Positions 1-5,309 of a stretch of DNA of 5,309 nt are shown in pieces. Both the position numbers and the translations under genes were made by a program. Source of the stretch: a bacterium (GTDB lineage: Bacteria; Chloroflexota; Dormibacteria; Aeolococcales; Aeolococcaceae); contig JAJZMA010000226.1 in NCBI GenBank assembly GCA_021850405.1, positions 1-5,309 of the forward strand. Direction: 5' to 3'. Under the pieces are notes generated by a model that worked only from the letters and a program-made list of their open reading frames with translations, was not told the origin of the DNA and made no database searches. Numbering within the stretch: position 1 is the stretch's first letter; each line of letters starts with the position of its first letter.

Positions 1-1013
1 ACTCCAGAGGAGGCCAGCAGCATTGATGTGTAGGCGGTGCCACCCAGGGCAATGAGGAGGATCGCCATGTATGCAGCGGCAACGCCGACCCTGCCCCAGG
101 CCGAGAGCTCCTTGAGCCGATCTGGATGCCGGAATCTGCTGACCACACCGATGGCTCCAAACAAAGCCACGATCAGGGCTACTGGACTGATCACCCCAGT
201 GAGCAGGAATTCAGCCGCAATAAAAGCGGCCAGGATAACAAGCCCAGCCACGTTGGTCCAGATGGAGACTGCTTTTGCGACCCTGCCTCCATCCAGCGGA
301 GAGATGGGGATCAGGTTGAAAACGGTGAGAAAGCAGCCAAAGTAGGCAAGTGCTGTCCAGTAGCCCGTCTGGTCACTGGTGAGGAAGCCAATGAGGAGAG
401 CTCCTCCAGCAGCTAACAGTCCAAGGATCGGTCCGCCAATTGCAAGAAACGCCTCTTCGCCCCGGGTTGTGGGCCGTCTCTTCATGGTGACGAGTGCACC
501 AAAAGGGCCAAGGAAGATCGGCCATGAGACCGGGAACCCCAGTTTCCTGGCAAACAGCATATGCCCGCTTTCATGGATGGCGATAAGCACTATTACACCT
601 AACCCAAAAGACCAGCCGAACAGCAGGGACATTGCAACTACCGAGATGGCAAGGCTGAGCAGGGTGCCGCCAAGTTTTAGAAAGATGGCACCAAACTTGG
701 CTACGGCAACCGCCGCGGCAAAGATAGCGCCTATGGGGCCATTCCGCTGTTTCCGCGCAGGCTGTCCTGCTCCCGCCGTAGCTCCTGGTGCAGGCGGACC
801 TGCGGAGGGATAGCCTGGCGGGGGCCACTGCCCGGGCGGGGGGTATTGCGGTGGCTGTCCTGGAGGAGAAAGTGGGCGGCCCGGAACAGCACCGGCTGGA
901 GAAGGGGGGAGGGACGAATAGGAAGGGGGGCCCGGGTTTGCTGGTGGGCTTGAGCCCAGTCCCTGCCAGGGATCATCCTCTGGGACTGGCTGGGGGTAAT
1001 CTGTCTGCTCCAC
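1..1013 (-). CDS. Site-2 protease family (M50) intramembrane zinc metalloprotease, 3' end beyond window
   Basis: Reading right to left, an open frame runs from a GTG at 1013 to the left edge (337 codons seen, no stop). It carries both M50 signatures: the zinc motif HESGH (residues 147-151, with E148 as catalytic base) inside a hydrophobic segment, and NLIPISPLDGGR, whose D241 is the third zinc ligand, about 94 residues later as usual in the family. Several membrane segments surround them (about 94-118, 120-150, 185-205, 222-237, 250-285, 305-330). Such proteases cut transmembrane substrates, for example anti-sigma factors; the substrate here is unknown. Residues 1-85 form a P/G/Q/Y-rich, probably disordered tail with PPPGQWPPPGYP. 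The start is uncertain: there is no ATG before the catalytic region, a TGA lies three codons upstream of the GTG (1020-1022), and no clear Shine-Dalgarno is visible. The dehydratase gene lies 116 bp upstream on the same strand. The family call is secure; the N-terminus and substrate are not. Confidence 0.9.
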   Translation of the reverse strand, partial: MEQTDYPQPVPEDDPWQGLGSSPPANPGPPSYSSLPPSPAGAVPGRPLSPPGQPPQYPPPGQWPPPGYPSAGPPAPGATAGAGQPARKQRNGPIGAIFAAAVAVAKFGAIFLKLGGTLLSLAISVVAMSLLFGWSFGLGVIVLIAIHESGHMLFARKLGFPVSWPIFLGPFGALVTMKRRPTTRGEEAFLAIGGPILGLLAAGGALLIGFLTSDQTGYWTALAYFGCFLTVFNLIPISPLDGGRVAKAVSIWTNVAGLVILAAFIAAEFLLTGVISPVALIVALFGAIGVVSRFRHPDRLKELSAWGRVGVAAAYMAILLIALGGTAYTSMLLASSG

Positions 1014-1129
1014 TGCAGGTCAAGTATGGCAGAGACCTTCTCCATAAGCGACAAGCGCATGGTTCGCGCATCGCGGAGACGGGCCCGTTTCAGCTCCGCC
1101 CAGTCCCTGTTGCTTTCCCGGTGTCCCGG
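1013..1129 (-). other. Protein-like stretch between dehydratase stop and protease start
   Basis: Immediately after the dehydratase TGA, in the same reading frame, the minus strand reads like an amphipathic charged helix: DWAELKRARLRDARTM (1058-1105) followed by RLSLMEKVSAILDLQ (1013-1057). Its K/R/E/L/A pattern differs sharply from the P/G/S-rich translation that follows in this frame, and the sensible reading appears to pass to the protease frame at about 1013. It could be a small independent protein starting at ATG 1060 or at a non-ATG codon, the remnant of a small gene, or the real N-terminus of the protease separated by a frameshift or sequence error. Neither ATG 1060 nor ATG 1045 has a good Shine-Dalgarno. 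I do not recognise the domain and do not assign a product. Confidence 0.35.
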
Positions 1130-1429
1130 TCAGTGTTTGACAGCGAAATCGTCAGCGAGCTTGTCCATCACCGCTGCCAGGGCAAGGTCCTTTTCTGTAA
1201 TGCCACCAGCATCGTGGGTTGTGAGCCGGACGGTGACCTTGTTGTAGACATTGCTCCATTCAGGGTGGTGGTTTGCTTTTTCTGCAGCTGTGGCTACTGC
1301 CGCCATGAAGCCGAAGGCTCGCATAAAGTCACGGAAGGTAAAGGTTCTTGCGATGCCGTTATCTTCTACCGACCAGGAGCTGCCGTTGCCCAGCCGGGCC
1401 ATTACTTCGCCAACCTTGAGGGTTTCCAT
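1130..1429 (-). CDS. 4a-hydroxytetrahydrobiopterin dehydratase (pterin-4a-carbinolamine dehydratase)
   Basis: This 99-residue protein has the usual length and composition of the PCD/DCoH family, which dehydrates 4a-hydroxytetrahydrobiopterin to quinonoid dihydropterin during pterin cofactor recycling in the cytoplasm. The active-site signature EKANHHPEW occupies residues 50-58, with H54 and H55. A second conserved histidine lies in TTHD (H72), and D81 falls in the helix of the ITEKDLALA segment. The N-terminal part has the family pattern of a short strand ending in FTFRDF (30-35), then a helix rich in alanine. ATG at 1429 is the only normal start: no ATG, GTG or TTG occurs in frame for many codons upstream, and the Shine-Dalgarno is weak (AGAAA). 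No aromatic amino acid hydroxylase is visible nearby, so this is an orphan copy, common in bacteria, where its physiological substrate is often unclear. The site-2 protease follows 116 bp downstream on the same strand and may share the transcript. Confidence 0.93.
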   Translation of the reverse strand: METLKVGEVMARLGNGSSWSVEDNGIARTFTFRDFMRAFGFMAAVATAAEKANHHPEWSNVYNKVTVRLTTHDAGGITEKDLALAAVMDKLADDFAVKH

Positions 1430-1718
1430 GGTTTCTATGGTGATCCCGGGGACACCGGTTTTGCAATGGCAGTCGCCGGTAGCTGGGTGGTGGTGATCAG
1501 GAGCCTATAGCCGGAGGCGAGCGAGGAGAGCCGCGGTTAAGGTACGGTGCACGCTCATTAAGGGTAGCTGTGCGGCAAGTGGCTAAAATTGGGCCTTCCG
1601 AGGGGTCGCATCCAGCGCTACGGGCCCTGATTCCTGTGATGGCCATGGGCGTCGGCAGGACCGCCGGGTGGCAGTGTTTGAATATGGAGATCTGGGTGGG
1701 AGGTGACAGGGGTGACAC
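1430..1718. other. Divergent intergenic region between dehydratase and membrane-protein genes
   Basis: These 289 bp separate two divergently transcribed genes and should hold both promoters. A TAAAAT at 1584-1589 is a fair plus-strand -10 hexamer, but no good -35 lies 16-18 bp upstream. On the minus strand TATAGG (1504-1509) is a possible -10 for the dehydratase, again without a convincing -35. One plus-strand frame is open from 1483 to 1722 and ends in an ATGA overlap with the downstream gene; only its last 27 codons follow an ATG (1639). I see no recognisable protein, riboswitch or terminator here. Confidence 0.5.
1698..1714 (+). promoter_or_regulatory. Ribosome binding region for the 591-residue membrane protein
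   Basis: GGAGGTGA at 1699-1706 matches the anti-Shine-Dalgarno almost perfectly but lies 12 nt before the ATG at 1719, longer than usual. A second purine-rich element, AGGGGTG (1708-1714), lies closer, 4 nt from the ATG. An in-frame TGA sits two codons before the ATG, so 1719 is the first possible start in this frame. Confidence 0.6.
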
Positions 1719-3494
1719 ATGAAGCTGGCCGGTAGGCAAGGGACTAAGCAGGAGAGCGCGACGGCGAATGTCAGCGTCACCGGCATGGGTTCCTCTGGGC
1801 GGTGGAGCAGCGCCGCCTTGCAGGTAGCAGTCCTGCTGCTCTTTTGCCTTCTTGCAGTGCTTCTCTTCTGGTCAGCCTGGCAGCAGCCTGAGCGCCGGTT
1901 CATTGGGGTGGGCGGGGACCCCTTGCAGACGGTCTCATTCATGAGTTTTGTGGCTTTTGCTGCAGTGCACCACCAGTTTCTGCTTTTTTCTCCTGATTTC
2001 CAGGCTCCACTAGGGGTCAACCTGATGTGGAATACGCCTGTGCTGGCGCTGGCGCTGCTCCTTGCTCCGGTAACACTCTCGGTTTCAGGGATACTGGCAT
2101 ACAACCTCGCTGCGACACTTGCGCTGGCGCTTAGCGGCTTTGTTGCCTACGTTATGGTCCGGCGGATCACGAAACACACGCTCCCCGCATTGCTTGCTGG
2201 CCTCCTGTATGCGATCTCCCCCTATATGATCGGGCAGGAGATTGGCCACCTGAATCTGGTTGTGCTGCTCTACCCACCTGCGCTGGGATTTTTTCTTTAC
2301 GCATTTATTGTGGAGCAGTCCTGGGGGTGGGGAAGGGCGGGGATTGCGATCGGGATCGCCACAGCCATCCAGCTCTATGTTGGAGAAGAGGTTGCCCTTT
2401 CCAGCTGCCTTGCTGCTGCATTCGTACTGTTTCTTGCAGCCATGTCCCGGCCAGACCTTGTCAGGGATCGGGTAGGGCCAATTGTCAGGGCACTATCCCT
2501 TGCCGCCGGCATCGTGGTCGTGCTGGCTGGACCAGCCATTGCCTACCAGTTTTTTGGCCGGGGTGCCATGCATGGCATCCTGCAGGTACCGCCTGGGCAA
2601 CAGAGTGTGCTTGCCCTTCTCTTTCCAACAGCCAACCAGTGGGTAGCTCCCCATATGGTTTCATCCCTCCCTGGAGTGGCGACCCTTAATCTCGCCGAGG
2701 CCAATGTATACGCTGGCATTCCATTACTTCTTCTGCTCTGCTTTGCCCTGCTGCGTTACTGGTCGCACCTTCTTCTTCGTATCGTGGTAATTGCCGCAGC
2801 TGCACTTTACGCTCTGTCGCTGGGCTGGTGGTGGCAGTCATTTTCGGTCTTTCCAGTCATCCCGGATCTGCTTCCGAACCGGATCGCTGCTCATGCAGAT
2901 CTGCTCGCTGTGATCGCGGTAGCTCTCCTTCTGACCTGCATCCGGACCAGATGGGAAAGGGTTGTGGCTGGAGGGCTGGTCCTGCTTACGGTCCTGACCT
3001 GGCTGCCTTCCTTGCCGCGTCCCGTAACAGAGCTTGGGCTTCCGCTACGTATCCCACAGCGCGTTATCGGCGCTATACCATCTGGCAGTGTTGTCGCGTA
3101 TGCTCCGTACGCGGATCCCTTCCAGCCGGTTGAGATGCTTTATACAGCCCAGAGCCACTTTTTGTTCCGCATGGTAGGTGGTTATGCGTACGTTCCAGGA
3201 ACGGGTCCGCAATCGCCGCAGTATCAACTTGCGGCACTCACCTCAGCGCGGGCCCTGGAGGCAGATGGTGACTCACCTGCCTCTCCTGCTACCGTGCAGG
3301 CGGTACGCCACTTACTGGGAAAGCTCAGGGTTGACTACGTCCTGGCAACTCCTGGAGAGTTTTTTGCCTCAGGGTTCATGGTGACTCCGGATCCAGTGGT
3401 AGCTCGTGGGGCTGCTCACTTCTATGACGCTGTGCTGGGGCGCCCCATTGTGAGCAGCGCTGGCTTCGTGTTGTGGCGCGTAGCGCCTTCCTGA
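1719..3494 (+). CDS. Polytopic membrane protein, GT-C glycosyltransferase-like, uncharacterised
   Basis: The 591-residue product has a short cytoplasmic tail (1-32), about 12 hydrophobic segments between residues 33 and 430, and a soluble C-terminal part (435-591). The first external loop carries FIGVGGDP (61-68) after the first membrane helix. Its D67 occupies the place where GT-C glycosyltransferases have a catalytic acidic residue. Other recognisable stretches are [11 protein letters not shown] (96-106), [14 protein letters not shown] (167-180) and VGEEV (221-225), a pattern I associate with large uncharacterised membrane proteins of Actinobacteria and relatives often named glycosyltransferase. 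Such proteins would use a polyprenyl-phosphate sugar donor at the outer face of the membrane. Donor, acceptor and activity are not visible here, and no sugar-nucleotide or lipid-carrier genes lie next to it. The C-terminal domain (with [10 protein letters not shown] at 536-545) is probably extracytoplasmic. It is transcribed alone, divergent from the dehydratase and convergent with the peptidase gene. The membrane topology is sure; the enzymatic role is inference. Confidence 0.8.
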   Translation: MKLAGRQGTKQESATANVSVTGMGSSGRWSSAALQVAVLLLFCLLAVLLFWSAWQQPERRFIGVGGDPLQTVSFMSFVAFAAVHHQFLLFSPDFQAPLGVNLMWNTPVLALALLLAPVTLSVSGILAYNLAATLALALSGFVAYVMVRRITKHTLPALLAGLLYAISPYMIGQEIGHLNLVVLLYPPALGFFLYAFIVEQSWGWGRAGIAIGIATAIQLYVGEEVALSSCLAAAFVLFLAAMSRPDLVRDRVGPIVRALSLAAGIVVVLAGPAIAYQFFGRGAMHGILQVPPGQQSVLALLFPTANQWVAPHMVSSLPGVATLNLAEANVYAGIPLLLLLCFALLRYWSHLLLRIVVIAAAALYALSLGWWWQSFSVFPVIPDLLPNRIAAHADLLAVIAVALLLTCIRTRWERVVAGGLVLLTVLTWLPSLPRPVTELGLPLRIPQRVIGAIPSGSVVAYAPYADPFQPVEMLYTAQSHFLFRMVGGYAYVPGTGPQSPQYQLAALTSARALEADGDSPASPATVQAVRHLLGKLRVDYVLATPGEFFASGFMVTPDPVVARGAAHFYDAVLGRPIVSSAGFVLWRVAPS

Positions 3495-3503
3495 AGTATC
3501 AGG
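3475..3503. other. Two small hairpins at the convergent gene ends
   Basis: GGCGC-GTA-GCGCC (3475-3487) and CCTGA-AGTA-TCAGG (3490-3503) are perfect short inverted repeats in tandem. The second contains both stop codons: the plus-strand TGA at 3492-3494 and the minus-strand TGA at 3499-3501. Neither is followed by a T-tract, so intrinsic termination is not supported; they could only weakly assist bidirectional termination. Confidence 0.35.
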
Positions 3504-4647
3504 CTCCCGCTACCAGTCTTTTTTCCATTGGAGTGAGATTGCGGTGGCCATCGCTGGTCACCAGCACCAGATCCTCGATCCGTACACCACCAACCGCTGG
3601 GTCGTACAGGCCAGGCTCGATGGTGATCAGGTCCCCTTCGAGAAGCTCTACATCTACATCGGCAATCCGGGGAAATTCGTGTACCTGAAGGCCGATGCCG
3701 TGGCCCGTGCCATGAATAAAGCTGGCGGCAGAGTTTATGTTTGAGTAGGGGGGCACGGGCGAGTGGAACCCGTGCTGGGCTAGCACCTCACAACAGCGCC
3801 GGTGGATATCCCTGCCGTTGGCGCCGGGGTGTACCGCTGCCAGTCCTGCCATCTGGGCGTCCAGCACTGCCTGCCACATTTTTTCTGCTTCCGGGGTGGG
3901 CTTGCCACGTACTACGGTGCGGGTCATGTCGCCCCAGTAGCGATGCTGCTTGTCAAAGGGGTATATGTCAAGTACGATCGGCAACCCCGCCCGCAGCCTG
4001 GGGCTGGATCTTGCGTGTGGGTTGCTGGACTCCGGTCCTCCACATGTGATCGAGCCAGCTGTGCCGCACCCCGCTTCGAGGAGGGACTGCTCCACCACCA
4101 GGGTAAGGTCATCCCCGCTGAGTGGGCCGTTGGCACCAAAGAGCAGCCCATCCCTGATGGTTGATGATGAGATGACCTCGATGGCCTTTCGCACTGCGGC
4201 CATAGCTGCGTTTTCAACCCGGGTCATCTTTTCAAGTTCGGCACTGCTTTTTATGCGCCTTTGCTGCTGGTAGAGTCCTGCCGTCGGGTGGATAGTTATT
4301 CCCTCTGCACGCATGCGGTCTGCCAGTAGTGCAGGGAATGTGGCACCTACCCGAAAGGACAGCACCCCATGCTCCCTTGCAATCTGCAGGAGCAGCTCTG
4401 GCCACATCCCTGCTTCGCTCCCAGCTTTCTCCAGCAGCTTTTCGGCTCCAGTGTCGGCAGTGCAGCGCACTGTATCAACGGTGGCTTCGCTCCTGGCCCG
4501 TTCGTACTCCAGCCGGCTTACCCAGAGCGTAACGTGGCTTCCGGTGTCCACAACTATTACCGGGTCGGGGGCAAGGAACGATGTCTTGTAGAGGGCATTG
4601 GGCTCTGTATACGTGTCTCCAAAGAGGAGGATGGCACTATCTGGCAC
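3499..4647 (-). CDS. M24 family metallopeptidase, Xaa-Pro aminopeptidase-like
   Basis: The 382-residue protein has the two-part creatinase/prolidase layout. An N-terminal domain (about 1-130) leads into [12 protein letters not shown] (130-141), the usual entry to the catalytic pita-bread domain. All five expected dinuclear metal ligands are present in order: D227 (VLDIYP), D240 (GDMTRT), H316 (HGTGHGIG), E344 (TIEPGLY) and E358 (VRIEDLV). H312 and H324 (QVHEF) match the substrate-binding and catalytic histidines. The site therefore looks intact. The family removes N-terminal residues ahead of proline or cleaves X-Pro dipeptides in the cytoplasm; exact specificity cannot be read here. No signal peptide is seen. 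Translation must begin at GTG 4647 (or an adjoining CTG), because a TAG lies in frame four codons upstream and the next in-frame ATG (residue 81) would lose half of the N-terminal domain. No Shine-Dalgarno precedes it. It ends 4 bp from the convergent membrane-protein gene. Confidence 0.93.
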   Translation of the reverse strand: MPDSAILLFGDTYTEPNALYKTSFLAPDPVIVVDTGSHVTLWVSRLEYERARSEATVDTVRCTADTGAEKLLEKAGSEAGMWPELLLQIAREHGVLSFRVGATFPALLADRMRAEGITIHPTAGLYQQQRRIKSSAELEKMTRVENAAMAAVRKAIEVISSSTIRDGLLFGANGPLSGDDLTLVVEQSLLEAGCGTAGSITCGGPESSNPHARSSPRLRAGLPIVLDIYPFDKQHRYWGDMTRTVVRGKPTPEAEKMWQAVLDAQMAGLAAVHPGANGRDIHRRCCEVLAQHGFHSPVPPYSNINSAASFIHGTGHGIGLQVHEFPRIADVDVELLEGDLITIEPGLYDPAVGGVRIEDLVLVTSDGHRNLTPMEKRLVAGA

Positions 4648-4728
4648 CAGCCAAGGCTAGCATGCGGCGCCCTCACTGGAAGCACATACGCGACCCTGCC
4701 CCCTGTCTTGTGGTGTGGGCGGCCCCGC

Positions 4729-4744
4729 GGGCCCGGCCGGGCCC
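4729..4744. repeat. Perfect 16-bp GC palindrome in the divergent spacer
   Basis: GGGCCCGGCCGGGCCC is identical to its own reverse complement. It lies in an unusually GC-rich patch (about 4717-4745) between the start of the minus-strand peptidase gene and the plus-strand tRNA. As a continuous palindrome without a loop it fits a protein-binding site or a cruciform better than an RNA terminator, but in such GC-rich DNA it could be chance. Confidence 0.4.
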
Positions 4745-4753
4745 CTGTAGGCA

Positions 4754-4759
4754 GTAAAC
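4754..4759 (+). promoter_or_regulatory. Possible -10 hexamer for tRNA-Val
   Basis: TAAACT lies 10 nt before the mature 5' end of the tRNA and matches four of six positions of TATAAT, in the only AT-richer patch of this spacer. No recognisable -35 lies at the proper distance; that position falls in the GC palindrome. This is a weak call. Confidence 0.25.
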
Positions 4760-4769
4760 TTGCACTTGC

Positions 4770-4846
4770 GGTCAGCTAGCTCAGCTGGTTAGAGCGCGCG
4801 GTTCACATCCGCGAGGTCGAGGGTTCGAGCCCCCCGCTGACCACCA
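4770..4846 (+). tRNA. tRNA-Val, anticodon CAC, with encoded CCA
   Basis: The cloverleaf folds completely by eye. The acceptor GGTCAGC (4770-4776) pairs fully with GCTGACC (4836-4842), followed by discriminator A and CCA (4844-4846). The D stem is GCTC/GAGC (4779-4782 and 4792-4795) around a loop with GG. The anticodon stem is CGCGG/CCGCG (4797-4801 and 4809-4813), with loop TTCACAT giving anticodon CAC (4804-4806), T33 and A37, so it reads valine codon GUG. The variable loop is AGGTC. The T arm (4819-4835) has the normal TTCGAGC loop, but its second pair is A4820 opposite C4834 instead of a Watson-Crick pair. The gene stands alone in the window, transcribed away from the peptidase gene. Minus-strand open frames across it end in the familiar spurious translation of an antisense tRNA and are not genes. 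Confidence 0.96.
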
Positions 4847-5076
4847 GCTCCCCTGACCTGGTGCTGTGCCCACGCTTTGTGTGTTCCGTCGGCTCCCCGC
4901 ATTCCCGGCCGGTTTTATGGCTCCTCTGCTGACTGCACGGCGCGGATGCAGGTTGGGTTCCGCGCAGCGGGCTGGCCGGAAGCTGGAGTGCTCTGGAGTA
5001 AGCAGGCAAGGCTGACGCAAGGGAGACCGGCAACACCTTGCATGAAGTTCTGACGATCCTGGTATCCCGTGGCAAC

Positions 5077-5102
5077 CGACCGTCTCCATCGACCGTCTCC
5101 AT
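5077..5102. repeat. Perfect 13-bp tandem duplication
   Basis: CGACCGTCTCCAT occurs twice head to tail (5077-5089 and 5090-5102) without a mismatch. A perfect duplication of this length in noncoding DNA suggests a recent slippage event or a repeated binding site. Confidence 0.8.
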
Positions 5103-5103
5103 T

Positions 5104-5130
5104 TGATGCTGCCGTTTTTCCGGCGCATCA
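5104..5130. other. Imperfect hairpin with a T-rich loop
   Basis: TGATGCTGCCG (5104-5114) pairs with CGGCGCATCA (5121-5130) over ten base pairs with a single bulged T, around the loop TTTTTC. There is no T-tract after the stem on either strand, so it does not look like an intrinsic terminator. It directly follows the 13-bp duplication. Confidence 0.4.
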
Positions 5131-5151
5131 GGAAATCCATGGCTCAGTCGT

Positions 5152-5169
5152 AACTTCATCAACTTCATC
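5152..5169. repeat. Perfect 9-bp tandem duplication
   Basis: AACTTCATC is present twice head to tail (5152-5160 and 5161-5169), followed by AAATTT. It lies 50 bp from the 13-bp duplication, so two independent perfect duplications occur within 100 bp. Confidence 0.7.
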
Positions 5170-5231
5170 AAATTTGGGGCCGAATGGACAGGGCCACCGC
5201 AGAGAACTTTGCTGGAGCTTGACTGGCATTT

Positions 5232-5259
5232 CAGGAACATGGATGTTCCTGTTTGTTCC
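5232..5259. promoter_or_regulatory. Operator-like inverted repeat with a third phased half-site
   Basis: CAGGAACAT-GG-ATGTTCCTG (5232-5251) is an inverted repeat with perfect 9-bp arms. Within it GGAACA (5234-5239) faces TGTTCC (5244-5249), and another TGTTCC follows at 5254-5259. Successive half-sites therefore start exactly 10 bp apart, one helical turn, as expected for cooperative binding by a dimeric regulator. The half-site resembles the GAAC/GTTC core of Gram-positive LexA boxes, but the spacing between cores is 6 bp instead of 4, so LexA is not claimed. Any target would lie beyond the right edge. The regulator is unknown. Confidence 0.4.
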
Positions 5260-5309
5260 CGCTGGTCTGTGTACCCGCCATGTGTCATGCGATTATTCCT
5301 GGATGAGTG

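Larger units (their letters stand above)
4847..5309. other. Intergenic region without a convincing gene
   Basis: No frame here gives a protein I can support. Minus-strand frames of up to 161 codons are rich in S, P, R and Q, have no domain-like pattern, and read straight through the tRNA in antisense. On the plus strand an ATG at 5239 opens a frame that continues past the right edge (23 codons seen); AGGA lies only 2 nt before it, so it is not called. The region does contain the short tandem duplications, hairpin and phased half-sites listed separately. I see no terminator with a T-tract after the tRNA, and no direct copy of the tRNA 3' end that would mark an integration site. Confidence 0.55.

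Noticed and set aside
37..813. Plus-strand frames of 96-144 codons at the left end
   Set aside because: They are antisense to the M50 protease frame, which carries HESGH and NLIPISPLDGG in the correct order; their own translations show no recognisable features.
788..1510. 240-codon plus-strand frame across the protease tail and dehydratase
   Set aside because: It is antisense to the dehydratase with its intact active-site motif and to the proline-rich tail. Its translation has no domain-like pattern and comes from GC-rich DNA lacking stops.
1583..2104. 173-codon minus-strand frame across the start of the membrane-protein gene
   Set aside because: It overlaps the first helices of a clearly coding membrane protein in antisense, and its translation is low-quality, S/P/R/C-rich sequence.
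5104..5130. Rho-independent terminator
   Set aside because: The T run is in the loop, not after the stem, and neither strand has a T-tract downstream of the hairpin.
5234..5249. LexA/SOS box
   Set aside because: The Gram-positive SOS consensus has four bases between GAAC and GTTC, but here there are six, and no SOS gene follows within the window.
4781..5288. Minus-strand frames of 119 and 161 codons downstream of the tRNA
   Set aside because: Both run into the tRNA in antisense and end in the typical GGSNPRP/GGLEPSTSR artefacts of a translated tRNA complement. No family resemblance is visible.
4770..5309. tRNA as an integration site for a mobile element
   Set aside because: No integrase, no direct repeat of the tRNA 3' end and no phage or plasmid gene is visible in the window.
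5239..5309. Start of a coding region running off the right edge
   Set aside because: Only 23 codons are visible, the putative Shine-Dalgarno is too close to the ATG, and the translation shows nothing recognisable.

Overview
This is a moderately GC-rich bacterial chromosomal segment with ordinary housekeeping and accessory genes: four protein-coding genes and one tRNA. There is no CRISPR array, transposase, phage gene or recognisable defence system. Taxonomy cannot be fixed from the sequence. The large membrane protein resembles GT-C-like proteins that I know best from Actinobacteria and Chloroflexota. The proline-rich site-2 protease and the orphan pterin dehydratase fit the same broad group. 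I lean weakly to Chloroflexota or a related terrestrial lineage.

Layout. Positions 1-1013 (minus strand) hold a site-2 (M50) intramembrane zinc protease. Its 3' end runs off the left edge, and it starts with a long proline/glycine-rich tail. Upstream of it on the same strand, at 1130-1429, is a 99-residue pterin-4a-carbinolamine dehydratase, probably in the same transcript. The 116 bp between them read like protein in the dehydratase frame, which is the main coding oddity here. A divergent intergenic region (1430-1718) leads to a 591-residue polytopic membrane protein on the plus strand (1719-3494), probably a GT-C type glycosyltransferase-like protein. It converges tail to tail, with only 4 bp between stop codons, on an M24 family Xaa-Pro-type metallopeptidase on the minus strand (3499-4647, GTG start).

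A GC-rich divergent spacer with a perfect 16-bp palindrome separates the peptidase gene from a plus-strand tRNA-Val(CAC) with encoded CCA (4770-4846). The last 460 bp hold no convincing gene. They do contain two perfect short tandem duplications, an imperfect hairpin and a cluster of three GGAACA/TGTTCC half-sites spaced exactly 10 bp apart, which look like a regulatory site.

The genes do not form an evident pathway. The protease and dehydratase may be co-transcribed, but the membrane protein, peptidase and tRNA look like separate units. I see no strong case for a new multi-gene system. The points most worth checking are the coding-like stretch at 1013-1129, the phased half-sites near 5234-5259 and the function of the 591-residue membrane protein.
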